Shown here one piece after another: positions 1 through 8,100 of a stretch of 34,952 bases of DNA. The position numbers and the translations under genes are program-made. Position 1 is the first letter of the stretch. Every line of letters starts with the position of its first letter. The stretch spans positions 1-34,952 of the forward strand of contig NZ_JAAVUS010000017.1 in assembly GCF_018449525.1 (NCBI RefSeq). The letters run 5' to 3'. The stretch is from Bradyrhizobium sp. dw_78. GTDB lineage: Bacteria; Pseudomonadota; Alphaproteobacteria; Rhizobiales; Xanthobacteraceae. The notes beneath the pieces were generated by a model. It ran no database searches, was not told the DNA's origin, and saw only the letters and a program-made list of their open reading frames with translations.

Positions 1-1
1 G

Positions 2-280
2 CCGTCCGCGCCTGCCCACAGCGTCGACGTCGCGGCCATCGTGGACAAGGCCGCCGCCGCCAAGAAGGGTGAGAAGCTGGAATGGCGGACCTCGATCGTC
101 GATCTGATGAAGGCGCTGGACATCGATTCCAGCCTCACGGCGCGCAAGGAGCTCGCGAAGGAGCTTGGCTACACCGGCGACACCGGCGATTCCGCGACCA
201 TGAATATCTGGCTGCACAAGCAGGTGATGGCGAAGCTGGCCGCCAATGGCGGCAAGTTGCCGCCGGACATCAAGCACTGA
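2..280 (+). CDS. DUF3597 domain protein, C-terminal part (5' end outside window)
   Basis: The frame is open from the left edge to a TGA at 278-280, so only the last ~92 residues are visible. The text VDVAAIVDK, then WRTSIVDLMKALDIDSSL, then KELGYTGDTGDSA and a terminal MNIWLHKQVMAKLAANGGK stretch is characteristic of the DUF3597 family. Those proteins are small, often with a Pro/Ala-rich N-terminal part and a C-terminal helical domain related to peptidoglycan-associated or LysM-containing proteins; function is unknown. A GTG at 41 is open to use but the upstream codons also fit the family, so I treat the gene as truncated by the window. A strong hairpin terminator follows 40 bp later. Confidence 0.8.
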   Translation, partial: PSAPAHSVDVAAIVDKAAAAKKGEKLEWRTSIVDLMKALDIDSSLTARKELAKELGYTGDTGDSATMNIWLHKQVMAKLAANGGKLPPDIKH

Positions 281-319
281 GGCCCAAAGCATTAAGCCCT
301 GTGCAGCGATCTGACAGAG

Positions 320-348
320 GCCCGCGAATGATCGCGGGCTTTTGTTTT
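320..348 (+). terminator. Rho-independent terminator after the DUF3597 gene
   Basis: Perfect 7-bp stem GCCCGCG (320-326) / CGCGGGC (333-339), 6-nt loop, followed by TTTTGTTTT (340-348). Confidence 0.85.
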
Positions 349-445
349 GCCGGCTTCGGCTCCCGCCGATCGTTGTCTTGCCGGGCAGGGTGGGGAAGGC
401 TAGACATCCGGTCGAATGCGTAACCGGATCATCCAGGAGAAAGCC

Positions 446-1237
446 GTGACCACAATCGATCGCAGGACCGTTATCGCAACCGGCGCGCTGGCGCTGGCAG
501 GCGCCGCGGCGCAAACCGGCGCCGCCGAGGCCAAGGCCGCCCCGAAGCCGGTTTTTTCGGTGGCGATGACCACGATCCCGATCGTCGGCGAAAGGGACGT
601 GTTTCCGGTGCGCCGCATCTATTGCATCGGCCGCAACTACGCGGCGCATGCGATCGAGCGCGGCTCCGATCCGACCCGCGAGCCGCCATTCTTCTTCCAG
701 AAGCCGACCGACGCGATCCAGAACGTTCCGGTCGGCGTGGTTGCCGATCATCCCTATCCATCGCTGACCAAGAACTATCACCACGAGGTCGAACTGGTGG
801 CGGCGCTGAAATCCGGCGGCACCGATATCGCGCCGGAGCATGCGCTCGATCATGTCTATGGCTATGCGCTCGGGCTCGACATGACACGGCGCGACCTGCA
901 GAACGAGATGTCGGCGCAAAAGAAGCCGTGGGAGATCGGCAAGAGTTTCGACCATGCCGCGGTGCTTGGCCCGATCCATCCGGTTTCCAAAGTGGGCCAT
1001 CTCACCAAGGGGGCGATCTCGCTGGCGATCAACGGCAAGGTGCGGCAGGAATCCGATCTCAGCAAGATGATCTGGAGCGTCGCCGAGCAGATCTCCAAAC
1101 TGTCCGAGGCTTTCGAGCTCAAGGCTGGCGACATCATCTATTCCGGCACGCCCGAAAACGTCGGACCGGTGGTGAAGGGCGACGTGCTGCTCTGCAAGCT
1201 CGAGACCCTGCCGGACATGTCGATCCGGATCGTGTGA
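446..1237 (+). CDS. Fumarylacetoacetate hydrolase family protein with Tat-like leader
   Basis: FAH-fold hydrolase/isomerase (about 263 aa). The usual family members cleave or tautomerise fumarylpyruvate, acylpyruvates or related beta-diketo acids using a divalent metal. Visible motifs: RIYCIGRNYAAHA, PFFFQKPTDAI, the metal-ligand E-x-E in HHEVELV (E114, E116), D145 in GYALGLDMT, GKSFDHAA, and the late GDIIYSGTPENVGPV. I chose GTG 446 because AGGAGA lies 5 nt before it; an ATG at 416 has no clear ribosome site. With this start the N-terminus is DRRTVIATGALALAGAA followed by an Ala-rich segment, which looks like a twin-arginine signal (R6-R7 plus hydrophobic core). Most FAH proteins are cytosolic and start close to the GRNY motif, so export would be unusual. 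Family assignment is firm; the substrate and export are inference. Confidence 0.88.
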   Translation: MTTIDRRTVIATGALALAGAAAQTGAAEAKAAPKPVFSVAMTTIPIVGERDVFPVRRIYCIGRNYAAHAIERGSDPTREPPFFFQKPTDAIQNVPVGVVADHPYPSLTKNYHHEVELVAALKSGGTDIAPEHALDHVYGYALGLDMTRRDLQNEMSAQKKPWEIGKSFDHAAVLGPIHPVSKVGHLTKGAISLAINGKVRQESDLSKMIWSVAEQISKLSEAFELKAGDIIYSGTPENVGPVVKGDVLLCKLETLPDMSIRIV

Positions 1238-1262
1238 GCGGTTTCCATCTCCAGATGATCCT

Positions 1263-1289
1263 ATCGGGCCGCACAAGGCGCGGCCCGAT
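1263..1289. repeat. Perfect 10-bp inverted repeat after the FAH gene
   Basis: ATCGGGCCGC (1263-1272), 7-nt loop, GCGGCCCGAT (1280-1289). There is no T-run, so it is a hairpin or weak/Rho-assisted terminator rather than a standard intrinsic terminator. Confidence 0.6.
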
Positions 1290-1292
1290 GAG

Positions 1293-1346
1293 ATTCCGGG
1301 TTCACGCTGACGCGCGCCCCGGAATGACGGGTTGAAATCGCGTCAT
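1293..1346. repeat. REP-like palindromic element overlapping the GNAT stop codon
   Basis: ATTCCGGG (1293-1300) pairs with CCCGGAAT (1318-1325), and ATGACG (1324-1329) pairs with CGTCAT (1341-1346). The right end contains the TGA (1345-1343) of the minus-strand acetyltransferase. It resembles the elements at 7344-7433 and 16831-16910. Confidence 0.6.
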
Positions 1347-1645
1347 CCCGCCAGATCTGAAAATTCCGGATGCCGGCGCAGATAATCCACCACGAAGCTG
1401 CAACCGGCGATCACCTTCAATCCGTCGGCGCGGACGATTTCCAGCGCCCCCTGCACCAGCGTTGAGGCGATGCCGCGGCCGCGCAGCGCCGGCGGGGTTT
1501 CGGTGTGGGTGATGATGACGGCGCCCGGCACCAGGCGATAATTGGCGAACGCCAATGTGCCTTCGACCTCGAGCTCGAACCGGTGCAGGGCTTTGTTGTC
1601 ACGAACGGCTTTGTTGTCGTGAACGCCGGTGATGTCCGCGCTCAT
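1343..1645 (-). CDS. Small GNAT-like N-acetyltransferase, second of a tandem pair
   Basis: About 100 aa, related to the short YjdJ/COG2388-type GNAT proteins, which consist of little more than the acetyl-CoA binding core. Seen: beta-strand FELEVEGTLAFANYRL, HTETPPAL, then the pyrophosphate-binding RGRGIASTLVQGALEI (a Q/RxxGxG/A-type loop) and a C-terminal CSFVVDYLRRHPEF. The ATG at 1645 overlaps the stop of the upstream paralog (ATGA), so translation is probably coupled. Its stop codon lies in a palindromic repeat. Compared with its neighbour it has an extra N-terminal segment with a repeated DNKA word (two copies). Substrate unknown; such proteins may acetylate small amines or proteins. Confidence 0.85.
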   Translation of the reverse strand: MSADITGVHDNKAVRDNKALHRFELEVEGTLAFANYRLVPGAVIITHTETPPALRGRGIASTLVQGALEIVRADGLKVIAGCSFVVDYLRRHPEFSDLAG

Positions 1646-1914
1646 GCGAGCAGATCCTGATAATCGGGATGCCTGTCGATATATGCTTTCACGAACGGAC
1701 ATTGCGCGATCACCTTCAGCCCGGCGTTCCGCACCTGATCGAGCGCGCCCTTGATCAGTTTCGAGCCGATGCCCTTGCCGCCGAGTTCGGGCGGCACCTC
1801 GGTATGGACGAAGGTGATGACGCCATCTGCAATTTGATAATAGGTCGCGGCGATATGGCCCTCGACCGCCAACTCGTAGCGTTGTTGGGCCGCGTTGTTG
1901 ATGATGTCGCTCAT
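1642..1914 (-). CDS. Small GNAT-like N-acetyltransferase, first of a tandem pair
   Basis: A 90-aa COG2388-type acetyltransferase. It reads RYELAVEGHIAATYYQ, HTEVPPELGGKGIGSKLIKGAL (acetyl-CoA loop GGKGIG) and a C-terminal CPFVKAYIDRHPDYQDLL, matching the downstream gene segment by segment. ATG at 1914 gives a full-length domain. The 4-nt ATGA overlap with the next gene marks a two-gene operon, most simply explained by tandem duplication followed by divergence. Members of this family are short single-domain enzymes, so the length is normal rather than truncated. Confidence 0.88.
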   Translation of the reverse strand: MSDIINNAAQQRYELAVEGHIAATYYQIADGVITFVHTEVPPELGGKGIGSKLIKGALDQVRNAGLKVIAQCPFVKAYIDRHPDYQDLLA

Positions 1915-2033
1915 TGCATTCGTTTCTGTCGGTGTGGCGTGGATCGGGTCCGAACTTCCGGCGGCTGTGCCGATGTTTCATTTACTGCCATCGCGGAGGA
2001 AATCATAGCGGCGCCGCGGCCGCGGTCGCGACG

Positions 2034-2357
2034 TCACCGTAACTTGCGAACGTGAACGTTGATGTCGAGATCGATGTCGCTGACGCAGGTTTGCGCCGTG
2101 CGGTGCGATCCGCCCTCGTGCCATCGGCCCTGGCACATTTGCGCGTGCCTCACATGGGCGAGCCGCAGGCAGCGCCATTGCGGCAGCGGGCCTGAGCTTT
2201 CGCCCGCGAACTGCCAGGCCAGCACGACCTCTTCGCCGCTTTTGTTGGTGCCGATGATGTGCGGGCACAATTCCCGGCGGTGGCGCCGATAGGTGCAGAC
2301 CACCTGCTGCTCGCCGAGGATGGCGTCACGGAAGAGGTTATAGGTAGCGCTCGGCAT
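2034..2357 (-). CDS. Small conserved hypothetical protein (faint WYL-like resemblance)
   Basis: About 107 aa from ATG 2357 (MPSATYNLF); an upstream GTG at 2396 is possible but has no better ribosome site. The sequence begins with a short helix, then RDAILGEQQVVCTYRRHRRELCPHIIG, GEEVVLAWQFAG and WRCLRLAHV, ending with a basic tail. The order 'Y-x-R/H cluster, then a Pro/His strand, then a Leu-Ala-Trp strand, then an Arg-containing strand' recalls the small beta-barrel of WYL ligand-sensing domains, but the match is weak and I do not assign a function. It sits alone, divergent from the ATPase gene. Confidence 0.55.
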   Translation of the reverse strand: MPSATYNLFRDAILGEQQVVCTYRRHRRELCPHIIGTNKSGEEVVLAWQFAGESSGPLPQWRCLRLAHVRHAQMCQGRWHEGGSHRTAQTCVSDIDLDINVHVRKLR

Positions 2358-2552
2358 TCGGCTCGACGGTCCGCAGACTTGATCCGGAACCACCACGTGG
2401 CCGCGGTGATAAGCCTAATCGCCAGGCCGCTGTTTTGATCCGGCAGGGGGCCCGGTCCGATTAATAATGTTCTTGTTATGTTCCAAATATCGTGCAACGC
2501 TAGAATTTATTAGATCCCGCTGTGCCGTATTTGATGATTTGGGGCCGTGCCC

Positions 2553-3323
2553 ATGAGTTCGCGACGTCATCGCCCGATCAACCTGCCGGCGCCGTATCTC
2601 AAGCGGCTTTGGCTGGACCCGTCGCGCATCACCGACCGCAAGGCCTATCCGTTTTGTCTTCCGTTCCTGGCGGATGATTTCGAGCTGCGCTTCGAGCGAT
2701 CCATCACCATCATCGCCGGCGAAAACGGCACCGGTAAATCCACCTTGCTGGAAGGAATTGCGGTGCTGGCCGGCTATGACGAGGCCGGTGGCGGCAAGGG
2801 CTATATGCCGGTCGACCATTCGAAAGCGATCGAGGCGATGGGCGGGAAGTTGTCGGCGGCGCTGCGCGCGAGCTGGCTGCCGAAGATAACCAAGGGCTGG
2901 TTCTTTCGCGCCGAGAGTTTCTTCTCTGTCGCCAGATATCTCGACGAGGCCGCTAAGGAGCCATTGAGTGGACCACCGCCGGACTTCCTCTCGCATTCGC
3001 ATGGTGAAGGTTTTCTGCGCTTCTTCAACGAGCGTTGCCAACGCCAGGGCATCTTCATCTTCGACGAGCCGGAATCGGCGCTGTCGCCGGCGCGTCAGAT
3101 CGAATTCCTGAAGCTGATGCGGCGAATGGAAAATATCGGCCATTGCCAGATCATCATGGCGACCCATTCGCCGATTCTGATGGCGTATCCCAACGCGACG
3201 CTGCTGCGGCTGTCGAAATACGGGCTGGAGCCCACGACCGTCGAACAGACCGATCATTACAAGGCGATGCGCGAATTCTTCGACGATCCCACGGGTTTTG
3301 TGGAAGCCGCGATCGAGGAGTAA
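2553..3323 (+). CDS. Stand-alone ABC/SMC-type AAA ATPase (COG3910-like)
   Basis: About 256 aa soluble ATPase with an intact ABC-type catalytic set: Walker A GENGTGKST (residues ~56-64), the FFRAESFF segment before the signature, signature-like SHSHGEGF (~147-154), Walker B GIFIFDEPES (D171-E172) and the switch histidine in ATHSP (~205). These motifs and their spacing match the small predicted-ATPase family COG3910, relatives of SMC/RecF-like enzymes without a coiled coil or TOPRIM domain. I chose ATG 2553, with GGGG 8 nt upstream, over GTG 2547. No transporter, nuclease or methylase gene is adjacent, so neither a transport nor a defence role is supported. Function unknown. Confidence 0.85.
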   Translation: MSSRRHRPINLPAPYLKRLWLDPSRITDRKAYPFCLPFLADDFELRFERSITIIAGENGTGKSTLLEGIAVLAGYDEAGGGKGYMPVDHSKAIEAMGGKLSAALRASWLPKITKGWFFRAESFFSVARYLDEAAKEPLSGPPPDFLSHSHGEGFLRFFNERCQRQGIFIFDEPESALSPARQIEFLKLMRRMENIGHCQIIMATHSPILMAYPNATLLRLSKYGLEPTTVEQTDHYKAMREFFDDPTGFVEAAIEE

Positions 3324-3344
3324 GGGGGCAGGGGGCACACCCGT

Positions 3345-3482
3345 GTCGTCCCGGTCTTGCGCCGGGACCCATACCGCGGAATCTTCGATAGGTCCCGGAT
3401 GGGGTAGACGTTCTTCGTGGCAACGAAGCGCTGTGGTTATGGGTTCGGATCGCGCTCGCGATGCTCGCTTGTCCGGGACGAC
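3345..3482. repeat. Long palindromic intergenic repeat
   Basis: Outer arms GTCGTCCCGG (3345-3354) and CCGGGACGAC (3473-3482) are perfect complements, with smaller nested hairpins inside. First part of an 811-bp gene-free stretch (3324-4134). Confidence 0.65.
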
Positions 3483-3509
3483 GTTGGAGAGCTCATTGCT
3501 TTAGAGATC

Positions 3510-3597
3510 CGTCATTCCGGGTCTGGTGCTAACGCACTATCCCGGAGTGACGAGCCGTGATGGATTGCTTCGTCGCTCGCGCTCCCCGCAATGACGG
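3510..3597. repeat. REP-like repeats (two modules)
   Basis: CGTCATTCCGG (3510-3520) pairs with CCGGAGTGACG (3542-3552). It is followed by an ATGGATTGCTTCGTCGCTCG ... GCAATGACGGG module (3560-3597), a sequence I recall as common in Nitrobacteraceae intergenic DNA. Confidence 0.6.
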
Positions 3598-3639
3598 GTG
3601 TGCGCATTCCGATTCAGATTTCAAAGAACTAACAGGGAA

Positions 3640-4134
3640 TACAACTCCGCCTTCCCGCGGCGCAGAGTGCGTCCGAGCTTTTGCAAGAATCCTTCTCCCT
3701 CTGAAGCCCCTCAAGTGAGGGCGCGGGGAAGGCCGGGTGCCGGTTGCACCCGCAGCCTCGCGTGCAAAGTAAAAAAGCACACGAGTTCGTCACCACAGGT
3801 ACACCGGGACAACCCGGCCTTCCCTGCGCAATGGTTTTAACGGCTTATTCCGCGCTCTCCCCGGTGACCGGGCTCTTTTGCCACCGTCATCAGTGCAATG
3901 CGAAGCATCGTCACCAACTTGACGCCAGCGTCGGGGCGTCAGGACCACACGGCTTCGCCGTCCGCGTTCACCGGCGTTCGTCTCACGCCGCTGCCGCGTC
4001 CACCGCTTCCCGCACCAACGTCCGTGACGATCGCGATACGCCCCTCTTGCGGGTGCGGGATAACGCGGGACATAGAGCTGTTTCTACCGGGCTGAGAAGC
4101 GGAATATTTTTCGCGACAGGGCTGGACACCCAAA
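3640..4134. repeat. Candidate ~0.5-kb dispersed intergenic element
   Basis: No convincing protein is encoded here on either strand. The stretch holds CCCGGTGACCGGG-type self-complementary DNA near 3860-3872 followed by CTCTTTT, and many short inverted repeats. I recall near-identical text (for example around 3790-3880 and 3930-4060) as a multicopy intergenic element in Bradyrhizobium and Rhodopseudomonas genomes; that recall was not checked. The right end runs directly into the stop codon of the HAD gene at 4135. Confidence 0.45.
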
Positions 4135-4776
4135 TCACCTGACAGCCCGTCGGGCCAGCAAGCGCTGCGGGATATCTTCTATCCGTTCGAACATGAGATC
4201 GGGCGCATGCGCGCGCAGCGCCTGCGGCGCGGCATAGCCCCAGCACACCGCGCCGCAGGCAATGCCGACGGCGCGGGCCGCTTCGATGTCGCGAATTTCG
4301 TCGCCGATCGCGATCGCCCGCGCCAGGTCGACTCCGGCGTGCTTGACAACACGCCGGAATTTGGCGGGCTTGCCGAACAGCGAGGCGGTGCAATCGAAAC
4401 AGGAGAACAGTGCGGCGAGATCGCCGAGCTTGCGCCGTGCATTGGTTTCGCTGTCGGAACTGACCAGCGCCAATTGCACGCCGCGATCCGCAAGCGAGCG
4501 CAGCATCGCATCGACGCCGTCGAACAATGCGATATCGGCGGCCGGCTCGGCTTTCAGCCGCCGCATGTGCCGGGCGATCGCCGGCAGCTTCCATGATGGC
4601 ACCTGGAGAAAGCCAAGGATTTCGCGGGTCGAGGCATGGCGCAGCTTCTCGACATCCCCTTCCGCGACGCGTCGAAAACCGAAACGATCGGCGACATCGT
4701 TGATGGTGCGCAGGAACCACGGAAAGCTGTCGGCCAGCGTGCCGTCGAGATCGAAGATGGCGAGGGAGTAGGGCAT
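4135..4776 (-). CDS. HAD-superfamily phosphatase (phosphoglycolate phosphatase-like)
   Basis: About 213 aa. HAD motif I is AIFDLDGTLADS near the start (D9 nucleophile, D11 acid/base), motif II is LALVSSDSE, the motif III lysine is in FGKPAKFRRVV, and motif IV is AIGDEIRDIEAA. A helical cap follows motif I, the arrangement of the HAD_2/Gph/PpaX group that hydrolyses phosphoglycolate, pyrophosphate or other small phosphoesters. I chose ATG 4776 because the alternative at 4791 is a TTG; neither has a good ribosome site, so the start is not certain. The stop codon is contributed by the edge of the repeat DNA downstream. The gene stands alone; the substrate cannot be read from the sequence. Confidence 0.87.
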   Translation of the reverse strand: MPYSLAIFDLDGTLADSFPWFLRTINDVADRFGFRRVAEGDVEKLRHASTREILGFLQVPSWKLPAIARHMRRLKAEPAADIALFDGVDAMLRSLADRGVQLALVSSDSETNARRKLGDLAALFSCFDCTASLFGKPAKFRRVVKHAGVDLARAIAIGDEIRDIEAARAVGIACGAVCWGYAAPQALRAHAPDLMFERIEDIPQRLLARRAVR

Positions 4777-4819
4777 GGAGGGGAGTGACAAAGCCGATTG
4801 GTAGGAAAACGCGGCCTGA

Positions 4820-5095
4820 ACTATAGCCGTGTAGGGTGGATTAGCGTCAGCGTAATCCGCCGTCGTTCAGCCGCAAGTGATGGTGGGCTACGCTTCCCCT
4901 ACGAATTCTGTGTCATTAACCCTCATGGTGAGGAGGCGCATAGGCGCCGTCTCCGGACGATGCAGAGCTTGTCATCGGGCGCGCATTCGCGCGACCCATT
5001 GGCATCGCCTGGAGAACCATGAGGCCTCACGCCGTTATTGGCCTCATCCTTCGAGACGCTTGCTCCGCAAGCTCCTCAGGATGAGGTCATAAATT
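4820..5095. repeat. Intergenic repeat cluster between the HAD gene and uvrA
   Basis: Fills most of the 372-bp gap 4777-5148. Contains GTAGGGTGGATTAGCG / GCGTAATCCGCC-type inverted repeats (4829-4862). Then comes a CCTCATGGTGAGGAGGCGC ... CGCCGTCTCCGGACGATGC module (4920-4962) and a CCTCATCCTTCGAGACGC ... CTCCTCAGGATGAGG module (5042-5088). The second and third modules recur in inverted order at 19187-19323. No gene is visible. Confidence 0.6.
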
Positions 5096-5148
5096 GGATA
5101 TGACGCAGTAAGACTATTTCGCCCTATGAACTCGGGCGCCAATCCTGG

Positions 5149-8100
5149 CTATTCCGCCGCTTCGCTCGCGTTGCTCTTCTTCGCCTTGCGCGGCTTGTTC
5201 GATTTCGCCAGCACCGGGGCCAAGAACTGGCCGGTGTAGCTGCGCGGTGCCTTGACGATGTCTTCGGGCGGGCCCCAGGCGACGATTTCACCGCCGCCGT
5301 CGCCGCCTTCGGGACCGAGGTCGATCACCCAGTCCGCGGTTTTGATGACCTCGAGATTGTGCTCGATGACCACCACCGTGTTGCCCTGCGACACCAGCTC
5401 GTGCAGCACTTCCAGCAGTTTCTTGACGTCGTGGAAGTGCAGGCCGGTGGTCGGCTCGTCCAGGATATAGAGCGTGCGGCCGGTGGCGCGCTTCGACAGT
5501 TCCTTGGCCAGCTTGACGCGCTGGGCTTCGCCGCCGGACAGCGTGGTGGCCTGCTGGCCGACATGGATGTAATCGAGGCCGACGCGGTGCAGCGTCTGGA
5601 AGGTTTCGCGCACCCGCGGCACCGCCTTGAAGAACTCGGCGGCTTCCTCGACCGTCATGTCGAGCACGTCGGCGATCGACTTGCCCTTGAACAGCACCTC
5701 CAGCGTTTCGCGGTTGTAGCGTTTGCCCTTGCAGACATCGCAGGTGACGTAGACGTCGGGCAGAAAATGCATCTCGATCTTGATGACGCCGTCGCCCTGG
5801 CAGGCTTCGCAGCGGCCGCCCTTGACGTTGAACGAGAACCGGCCGGGCTCGTAGCCGCGCGCCTTGGCTTCCGGCAGGCCGGCGAACCATTCGCGGATCG
5901 GCGTGAACGCGCCGGTATAGGTCGCGGGATTGGAGCGCGGGGTGCGGCCGATCGGCGACTGGTCGATGTCGATGATCTTGTCGATATGCTCCAGCCCCTC
6001 GATGCGATCGTAGGGCGCGGCGGGCTCGCTGGCGTTGTTGAGCTTGCGCGCGATGGCGCGGTAGAGCGTGTCGATCAGCAGCGTCGACTTGCCGCCGCCG
6101 GAGACGCCGGTGATGCAGGTGAACAGCCCGAGCGGAATCTCGGCGGTGACGTTCTTCAGATTGTTGCCGCGGGCGTTGACTACCTTGATGGTGCGGCGAT
6201 GGTTCGGCGGCCGCCGCTCCGGGACGTCCACCGACAATTCGCCGGTGAGGTATTTTCCGGTCAGCGATTTCGGATTGCGCATGATCTCGGCGGGCGTGCC
6301 CTGGGCGATGATATGGCCGCCATGCATGCCGGCGCCGGGGCCGATATCGAGCACGTAATCGGCCAGCCGGATCGCGTCTTCGTCATGCTCGACCACGATC
6401 ACGGTGTTACCGAGGTCGCGCAGCCGCTTCAGCGTTTCCAATAGCCGCGCATTGTCGCGCTGATGCAGGCCGATCGAGGGCTCGTCCAGCACGTAGAGCA
6501 CGCCGGTCAGTCCGGAGCCGATCTGCGAGGCGAGGCGGATGCGCTGGCTTTCGCCACCGGACAGCGTGCCGGAGGCGCGCGCCAGCGTCAGGTAATTCAG
6601 GCCGACATCGAGCAGGAACGACAGCCGCTCGCGGATTTCCTTCAGCACCCGGATGGCGATCTCGTTCTGCTGCGCGTTCAGCGCCGCCGGCACGCTCTCG
6701 AACCATTCGCCGGCACGCTTGACCGACAGTTCGGAGATCTCGCCGATATGCTTGCCGCCGATCTTGACGCACAGCGCCTCCGGTTTCAGCCGGTAGCCGT
6801 TGCAGGCGGCGCAGGGAACATCCGAGAAATATTTGGCAAGCTCCTCGCGCGCCCATTCGCTCTCGGTCTCGCGATAGCGCCGCTCGATATTGGTGATGAC
6901 GCCCTCGAACGGCTTCTTGGTGTCGTAGGCGCGCACGCCGTCCTCATAGGAGAACTTGATCTCGTCGTCGCCGGAGCCGCGCAGTAGCGCGTTTTGGGTC
7001 TTTTTTGGCAGGTCCTTCCATTTGGTGTCGAGCGTGAACTTGTAGAATTTGCCGAGCGCCGTCAGGGTCTGCAGGTAATAGGGCGACGACGATTTGGCCC
7101 AGGGCGCGATGGCGCCCTTGCGCAGCGTCAGTTCCTTGTCGGGGATCACGAGATCGTCGTCGACATGCGGTTCGACGCCGAGGCCGCCGCAGGCCGGGCA
7201 GGCGCCGTAGGGGTTGTTGAACGAGAACAGCCGCGGCTCGATCTCCGGGATGGTGAAGCCGGACACCGGGCAGGCGAATTTTTCCGAGAACAGGATCCGT
7301 TCCGGTCCGCTCCTGTCGTGGATTTTCGCGATTTTCTTCTTCTCGTCATGGCCGGGCTTGACCCGGCCATCCATCTCTTTTGAAGAAGATGGATCACCGG
7401 GTCTCGCGCTTTCAGCGCGGCCCGGTGATGACGAAGAAGCATCGGCATATTCGATCACCGCGAGCCCTTCGGCGAGCTTCAGCGCGGTCTCGAAACTTTC
7501 CGCCAGCCGCTGGCCGATGTCGGGCCGCACCACGATGCGGTCGACCACCACGTCGATGTCATGCGGGAATTTCTTGTCGAGAACCGGCGCTTCCGCGAGC
7601 TCATGGAAGGCGCCGTCGATCTTGACCCGCTGGAATCCCTTCTTGAGATATTCGGCGAGTTCCTTGCGGTACTCGCCCTTGCGGCCGCGCACCACCGGCG
7701 CCAGCAGATAGAGCCGGGTGCCCTCGGGCAGCGCCAGCACGCGATCGACCATCTGCGAGACGGTCTGGCTCTCGATCGGCAGGCCGGTCGCAGGCGAATA
7801 GGGGATGCCGACCCGCGCCCATAGCAGGCGCATGTAGTCGTAGATCTCGGTGACGGTACCGACCGTCGAGCGGGGGTTCTTCGAGGTGGTCTTCTGCTCG
7901 ATCGAGATCGCCGGCGACAGGCCGTCGATCTGGTCGACGTCCGGCTTCTGCATCATCTCCAGGAACTGGCGCGCATAGGCCGACAGCGATTCGACGTAGC
8001 GGCGCTGGCCTTCGGCATAAATGGTGTCGAAGGCGAGCGACGATTTGCCGGAACCGGACAGGCCGGTGAACACCACGAGCTCGTCGCGCGGGATATCGAC

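Noticed and set aside
1343..1981. Long minus-strand frame joining both acetyltransferases into one protein
   Set aside because: The first half is out of frame with the first acetyltransferase; the two domains belong to separate coupled genes.
2553..3323. Anti-phage ATPase system
   Set aside because: Only an ATPase is visible; no nuclease, methylase or other effector is nearby.
3324..5148. CRISPR array or insertion sequence
   Set aside because: Repeats are palindromic and irregularly spaced, without equal spacers, cas genes, a transposase or terminal repeats around one.
5359..6444. Long plus-strand open frame opposite uvrA
   Set aside because: No family motif and no ribosome site; codon use mirrors uvrA.
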